Source: an uncultured Prevotellaceae bacterium | GTDB taxonomy: Bacteria; Bacteroidota; Bacteroidia; Bacteroidales; Bacteroidaceae | Direction of reading: 5' to 3' | NCBI GenBank assembly: GCA_946188395.1 | Contig: CAMHUU010000014.1 | Span: forward strand, 1 to 64,000 | DNA length: 64,000 nucleotides | In this document: in pieces, positions 60,802 to 64,000 of the stretch | Position numbering within the stretch: the stretch's first letter is position 1 | Layout of the letters: every line of letters starts with the position of its first letter | The notes under the pieces: model-generated | What the model was told of the DNA's origin: nothing | Databases searched by the model: none | What the model saw: the letters and a program-made list of their open reading frames with translations, nothing else | Made by a program: the position numbers and the translations under genes

Positions 60802-62073
60802 TCATGCAGCCTTCAGTGGAACCACTTTGTAATACGCCACATGCGAGTGTTCTTTGTGTTCGAAACCCAGCGCCGTGATGGTTTTGCCAAGTCGGACCCT
60901 GTTGCCAATGGTGTTCTCCAGCGTGGGATAATCCTTCTGCATGATGCCGATCATCTGGTCGCAGTTCATGGTCTTCACCACTTCGCCTTCACGAGGCTGA
61001 CGGAAACAGGCGATGAACATCTCGCCGAGGTCCTTCTTCTCCATGAAGTCCTGATTCAGCTGCTGAATACGAGTCACCTCGTCGTTGTTGAACCAGTAGG
61101 GAGCTTTCTGTTCTCGTAGCTCATAAACCACTTGCGCATAAAGCTGCCCATAGTCAATGTCACCCGTATTGTCGATGAGCTGTCCATCCGGTATCAGAAT
61201 GCAGATGTATCGACGCGAGCCTGTGACATCCTTCAGCGGATGACGATTGTTGGTGGTGGCTACGAACGACGCGAATCGTGGGCGATCTTCCTGAGTGCGT
61301 CCAAAAATGGGGCGACCATTCACCTTGCTGACAGACAATGTCTGCTTCAGCGATGACTGCTGAGAGGGACGGATAGCCTCCAACTCGTCGAGGTTGACAA
61401 AGAGATTATTCGTCAGAGCCATATCCTTATCGAACTTATTCGACAGGTTCAGATGGTCCAGATAATACTCTCGCAACGCTGGTGGTAGCAGCCGACGCAC
61501 GAAAGTGGTCTTACCACAGCCCTGAGCTCCGATGAACGTGGGCACACACTCGTTTCCGTGCAGCATGTCCATCTGCAACCAATGTGCTACGGCAGAGCGC
61601 AGCCAGATGGTGAGATAGTTCAGCTGCTCAGAGGTAATGCCTGGCAGACGTCCGAAGACCTTGGCAATATGGTTCTGGCCATCCCACGCAGGCAGGCTCT
61701 TCAGAAATGCCTGCACAGGATTATGTTCAGGCACCTCCTCCGACTGCACATACTCCGTAATCTCTGTCTTGGGACTTCCCTTTTCCAGCACCTGTTCGCG
61801 CTTGGCACGAATGATGATGCTGTTCAGGGCAGCTGGCGTCAGAGGTCGATAATACAAATCTGCCTCAAAAGAGGCGCACGAGAGACTGTCGCTTTGCTCG
61901 ACAGTATTGCCTTCAGCCTTGTTGTCAGCCTTCGGCAGAACCGCAAACTCTACCTTCCCGTTAAGGATGTTTCGACGGAAACGGTAGTTTGCCATCAGGA
62001 ACTGCTCTATGACAAGCGTTCCTTCCTGAGAGGCTCCTAGAGTCCCTACAGGCAAAAGTTCACACTTCTCCAT
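60802..62073 (-). CDS. VirE-family P-loop protein (virulence-associated E, helicase/primase-associated)
   Basis: 423 residues. The N-terminal part (about 1-130) is poorly recognisable. The VirE core follows: PAWDGQNHIAKVFGRL, FIGAQGCGKTTFVRRLLPP (Walker A), NLFVNLDELEAI (Walker B), then KQTLSVSKVNGRPIFGRTQEDRPRFASFVATTNN with sensor-type Asn residues. The C-terminal region (about 330-423) is a DUF3874-like winged part (GKTITALGFEHKEHSHVAYYKV). Such proteins occur in mobile islands and phage-like elements beside primases. Here it is alone, beside a tRNA and inside inverted iterons, with no integrase in view. Confidence 0.85.
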   Translation of the reverse strand: MEKCELLPVGTLGASQEGTLVIEQFLMANYRFRRNILNGKVEFAVLPKADNKAEGNTVEQSDSLSCASFEADLYYRPLTPAALNSIIIRAKREQVLEKGSPKTEITEYVQSEEVPEHNPVQAFLKSLPAWDGQNHIAKVFGRLPGITSEQLNYLTIWLRSAVAHWLQMDMLHGNECVPTFIGAQGCGKTTFVRRLLPPALREYYLDHLNLSNKFDKDMALTNNLFVNLDELEAIRPSQQSSLKQTLSVSKVNGRPIFGRTQEDRPRFASFVATTNNRHPLKDVTGSRRYICILIPDGQLIDNTGDIDYGQLYAQVVYELREQKAPYWFNNDEVTRIQQLNQDFMEKKDLGEMFIACFRQPREGEVVKTMNCDQMIGIMQKDYPTLENTIGNRVRLGKTITALGFEHKEHSHVAYYKVVPLKAA

Positions 62074-62079
62074 ATATAT

Positions 62080-62307
62080 AGTTTCAAATGTCTAGTCCTA
62101 CTCCTTAGAGCTATTTCCTTAGTGATATTAGCGTGCTTTTCACAGCGGGCTTTTAGTATGCAATGTTTTTCACTATTTTGACTTTGCAAAGGTACAAAAA
62201 ATAATTGAGGTTTGCAAATATTTCGCCCAAAAATCGTCAATTATTTGCAAGTTTAATTCCCAATTTTTCACCTTTATAAAAAATATCGGCAAGAGAGGAA
62301 AGACAAC
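62080..62307. other. Gene-free right flank of the VirE island
   Basis: AT-rich DNA upstream of the VirE gene with no open frame worth calling; it holds a CAAAGGTA (complement TACCTTTG) near 62186-62193 that may be the VirE promoter. Iterons begin at 62308. Confidence 0.55.
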
Positions 62308-62352
62308 GGGAGTGATGATGGGAGAGATCATGGGAGAGATCGAGGGAGAGAT
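62308..62352. repeat. GGGAGAGAT iterons, exact 12-bp period, right side of VirE gene
   Basis: Copies start at 62308 (GGGAGTGAT), 62320, 62332 and 62344. They are in inverted orientation to the ATCTCTCCC copies at 60762-60793. Confidence 0.88.
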
Positions 62353-62419
62353 GCAACATCCAAGTCACCTTTAAATAAAGGCATTCCGAAGGATTGACGG
62401 GAGAAATGAGGGACTTTTC

Positions 62420-62566
62420 AAATAACCAGTTCTTATTTTCAAATAAGGTGCCTTTAATTTTCAATACTCGGCACTTATTCTGCAATACTTGCCCCTTATT
62501 ATTCCCACCTTGGGAACAAAACATTCCCACCTTGGGAATAAAATGTTCCCAGCCTGGGAATAAAGT
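62420..62566. repeat. 22-bp-period palindrome array and degenerate extension
   Basis: Three 16-bp palindromes start at 62501, 62523 and 62545 (ATTCCCACCTTGGGAA twice, GTTCCCAGCCTGGGAA), with 6-base linkers CAAAAC and TAAAAT. AT-rich degenerate units of about 22 bases (around CTTATT ... CAATACTTGC) precede them from about 62420. The array matches that at 29313-29394 in period and motif. Confidence 0.88.
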
Positions 62567-62641
62567 CTCCGCTCGGAGCAAAGCGGCATCTCGCTAGTAG
62601 GGAAGCGCTCTGATGCTACCTTTGCAACTGTAAGAATAGAC

Positions 62642-62680
62642 AAGAGGCCCCGGCTTGCAATGCAGGTCGGGGCTTTGATT
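62642..62680. terminator. Hairpin downstream of hsp20
   Basis: GGCCCCG and CGGGGCT arms with a partly paired loop lie 20 bases after the hsp20 stop. T runs are short in both directions. A TACCTTTG box on the plus strand at about 62617-62624 is close by, but no plus-strand gene follows. Confidence 0.5.
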
Positions 62681-62699
62681 AGTGTTTTGAAATCCCAGC

Positions 62700-63122
62700 T
62701 TATGAGACCTCAATGGCCTTGGTGACCTTCTGCTTCGGCTCCATCTTCGGCATGGTGACGGTCAGGATGCCGTCCTCCACCTTGGCAGAGATCTGGTCTT
62801 TCACAACATCATCAGGCAGCGTGTAGCTCTGCTCGTAGTTCGAGTAGCTGAACTCGCGGCGCAGATAGTGATGGTGCTTGTCCTCATGCTTGTGCTCGGC
62901 CTTGTTCTCAATGGCGATGGTGAGGTTGCCCTCGTCGTTGATGCTGACTCGGCAATATTCTTTCTTAATGCCTGGAGCTGCAAGTTCCATCGTGTAGGCC
63001 TTCTCACTCTCCTTGACATTGACTGCGGGTGCTGTACTGTTGGCACGAGGCATCCAATCATTGTTCAAGAAATCCTCAAATACTGTTGGCATCCAACTGT
63101 TCTGAAACATTACTGGTAACAT
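62700..63122 (-). CDS. Small heat shock protein, Hsp20/alpha-crystallin family
   Basis: 140 residues from the ATG at 63122. The N-terminal arm (FQNSWMPTVFEDFLNNDWM) precedes the alpha-crystallin domain (about 35-130; APAVNVKESEKAYTMELAAPGI, DEGNLTIAIENK, REFSYSNYEQSYTLPDDVVKDQISAKVEDGILTVTMPK). The A-x-x-DGxL-like motif VEDGILTVTMPK is intact. It is an ATP-independent holdase. The ribosome binding site AGGAGGT lies seven bases before the ATG, exceptionally strong for this phylum. A near-consensus sigma-54 promoter lies about 85 bases upstream. Confidence 0.93.
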   Translation of the reverse strand: MLPVMFQNSWMPTVFEDFLNNDWMPRANSTAPAVNVKESEKAYTMELAAPGIKKEYCRVSINDEGNLTIAIENKAEHKHEDKHHHYLRREFSYSNYEQSYTLPDDVVKDQISAKVEDGILTVTMPKMEPKQKVTKAIEVS

Positions 63123-63128
63123 AATCAA

Positions 63129-63135
63129 TACCTCC
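63129..63135 (-). promoter_or_regulatory. Strong Shine-Dalgarno of hsp20
   Basis: Minus strand AGGAGGT, seven bases before ATG 63122. Other genes in the window have no comparable site, so this decides the start and suggests high translation. Confidence 0.8.
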
Positions 63136-63206
63136 TAATTTTACTTTTAGTTTGACATTTTGTTGTTGATCGCCTCGGCTTTCGCTTCAGCTTTCACCAG
63201 ACGTAG

Positions 63207-63222
63207 TACAACTTTCGTGCCG
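63207..63222 (-). promoter_or_regulatory. Possible sigma-54 promoter of hsp20
   Basis: Minus strand CGGCACGAAAGTTGTA: -24 GG and -12 GT ten bases apart, differing from TGGCACG-N4-TTGCA at two positions. ATTGTCA and TGACAAT arms lie upstream, about 70 bases apart, as activator sites might. Confidence 0.5.
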
Positions 63223-63306
63223 ATTGTCAAAATGGCACTCGGAGATAGTCAAGTTGGCGTGATATTTAAACTCGGTTAAACTATGCTGACAATTTCTTAA
63301 ACTCCT

Positions 63307-64000
63307 TTAAACAATGGAGTAAGAATCTCCCTCTTTGCTGATTTCCCAGAAAGGAATACCTTTTTCATCCGTGAATTCCTTCATTCGCCAAGCAGACTCG
63401 AAGCCACTGGCTACGAAGTGCATGGGAACAAAAAGACCGACCTTGAATCGCTCGATGAACTGTCGGCCACCAAGGGTATAGCCGTTGCCAATGCGCCCGT
63501 CAATAGGGAACATCACCACATCGAAGCATTCTGTAATCTTGCGGATGTCCTTCAGCTCGCCAAGATACTGCTTCTCATGGGCTATGGGGTCAATGTCTTC
63601 GTCAAACTCCTCGCTATAGATGGTCTCACCTGGCATGGCTTCAGGAAGGAATCTCGCATACCAGTTGTTCAGGTCACCGGCATGGAAGATTCGTTTGCCC
63701 TCGGTCTCTACAATCCATGACACACCGCTGTCCGTGCTGCCTAAAGCCCAAACGGAAATAGTCTCATCTGACCATGTGCCACCCTTTGCCAGCCACACGT
63801 CAGCATCTTCCTTATTGGCTCTCCGATGTTTGTAGATGTCCTTGGAGAGTATGTAGGTGATACCTTCCCGCTGTTTTCTCCATTCGAAGATGGCACTATT
63901 GAAATGGTCTTCATGGAAGTGGCTGGAGAATACATAGATAGGTTTCTCCTTCTTCAGGAACGGTGGCACAACACCATTCAAGTCCAGCCAATAGTCGAAT
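63307..64000 (-). CDS. Metallo-beta-lactamase-fold hydrolase (5' end outside window)
   Basis: The frame is open from the window edge (reading FDYWLDLNGVVPPFL) to a stop at 63307, so the N-terminus is missing. The zinc motif HFHEDHF and a later GDLNNWYARFLPEAM and PIDGRIGNGYTLGG region define an MBL-fold hydrolase, in the group related to UlaG-like/RomA-like proteins. The substrate is unknown. It lies upstream of hsp20 on the same strand but 178 bases away, with the hsp20 promoter in between. Confidence 0.82.
   Translation of the reverse strand, partial: FDYWLDLNGVVPPFLKKEKPIYVFSSHFHEDHFNSAIFEWRKQREGITYILSKDIYKHRRANKEDADVWLAKGGTWSDETISVWALGSTDSGVSWIVETEGKRIFHAGDLNNWYARFLPEAMPGETIYSEEFDEDIDPIAHEKQYLGELKDIRKITECFDVVMFPIDGRIGNGYTLGGRQFIERFKVGLFVPMHFVASGFESAWRMKEFTDEKGIPFWEISKEGDSYSIV

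Noticed and set aside
62237..62581. 114-codon minus-strand open frame through the palindrome array
   Set aside because: The 22-bp repeat period is not a multiple of three, so the translation is not a repeated protein; there is no similarity or start signal.

Overview
The window is a piece of a Bacteroidales chromosome, most likely from a gut or rumen Prevotella-like species. Four observations support this. Almost every promoter has the Bacteroidota form TTTG-N19/20-TAnnTTTG. There is a SusC/SusD pair with a surface lipoprotein. Plant cell wall enzymes are present (GH115, GH3, PL1, a type B carboxylesterase). Bacteroidota-only families also occur (PorX, a PorW/SprE-like protein, DUF4834, DUF5606, the long form of NusB). 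Apart from one strong exception, ribosome binding sites are weak or absent, as expected for this phylum.

Layout. 1-1600: 3'-truncated typA and rpsO, divergent. 1613-11351: a four-gene operon of membrane sensor histidine kinases on the minus strand, in which two catalytic kinases alternate with two that look like pseudokinases. 11.4-15.5 kb: frr, rsgA, an AldA-type aldehyde dehydrogenase and nagB. 15.6-22.0 kb: a pectin/hemicellulose operon (six-hairpin glycosidase-like protein, PL1 pectate lyase, GH3). 22.1-24.9 kb: rplY, pth, S4-domain protein and a Ca/Na antiporter, all minus. 25.0-28.9 kb: metY and GH115. 29.1-29.6 kb: a gene-free element with a 44-bp inverted repeat, 11-bp iterons and a 22-bp-period palindrome array. 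29.7-32.4 kb: small lipoprotein, carboxylesterase, small outer-membrane barrel. 32.5-35.9 kb: nusB-yajC-ybbR-coaE-DUF5606. 36.0-39.4 kb: a TonB-receptor-like barrel coupled to a Fur-family gene. 39.5-45.2 kb: SusC-SusD-lipoprotein. 45.5-54.1 kb: housekeeping genes (tadA, birA, pyrH, pssA, psd, dnaE, trxA, tsaE). 54.1-60.2 kb: porX, a PorW-like fusion protein and aroA. 60.4-62.7 kb: tRNA-Pro and a VirE-family island bordered by 12-bp iterons and the same 22-bp palindromes seen at 29.3 kb. 62.7-64.0 kb: hsp20 and a partial metallo-beta-lactamase-fold hydrolase.

How the genes work together. The carbohydrate genes fit breakdown of pectin and glucuronoxylan: PL1 and GH3 sit together, with GH115 and an esterase nearby. 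The SusCD locus has no enzyme beside it. NagB and AldA are central sugar enzymes. PorX, the PorW-like protein and a C-terminal tail on the pectate lyase that resembles a sorting domain together raise the possibility of type IX secretion.

Most interesting points: (1) alternating H-type and Y-type histidine kinases in one coupled operon; (2) two islands sharing 22-bp palindrome arrays and inverted helical-turn iterons, one with a VirE gene and one empty; (3) short repeat phrases typical of the intergenic regions that also occur inside coding sequences; (4) an extended promoter element shared by rpsO, rplY and frr; (5) sigma-54-type promoters at trxA and probably hsp20. All coordinates and motifs were read by eye; no database search was possible.
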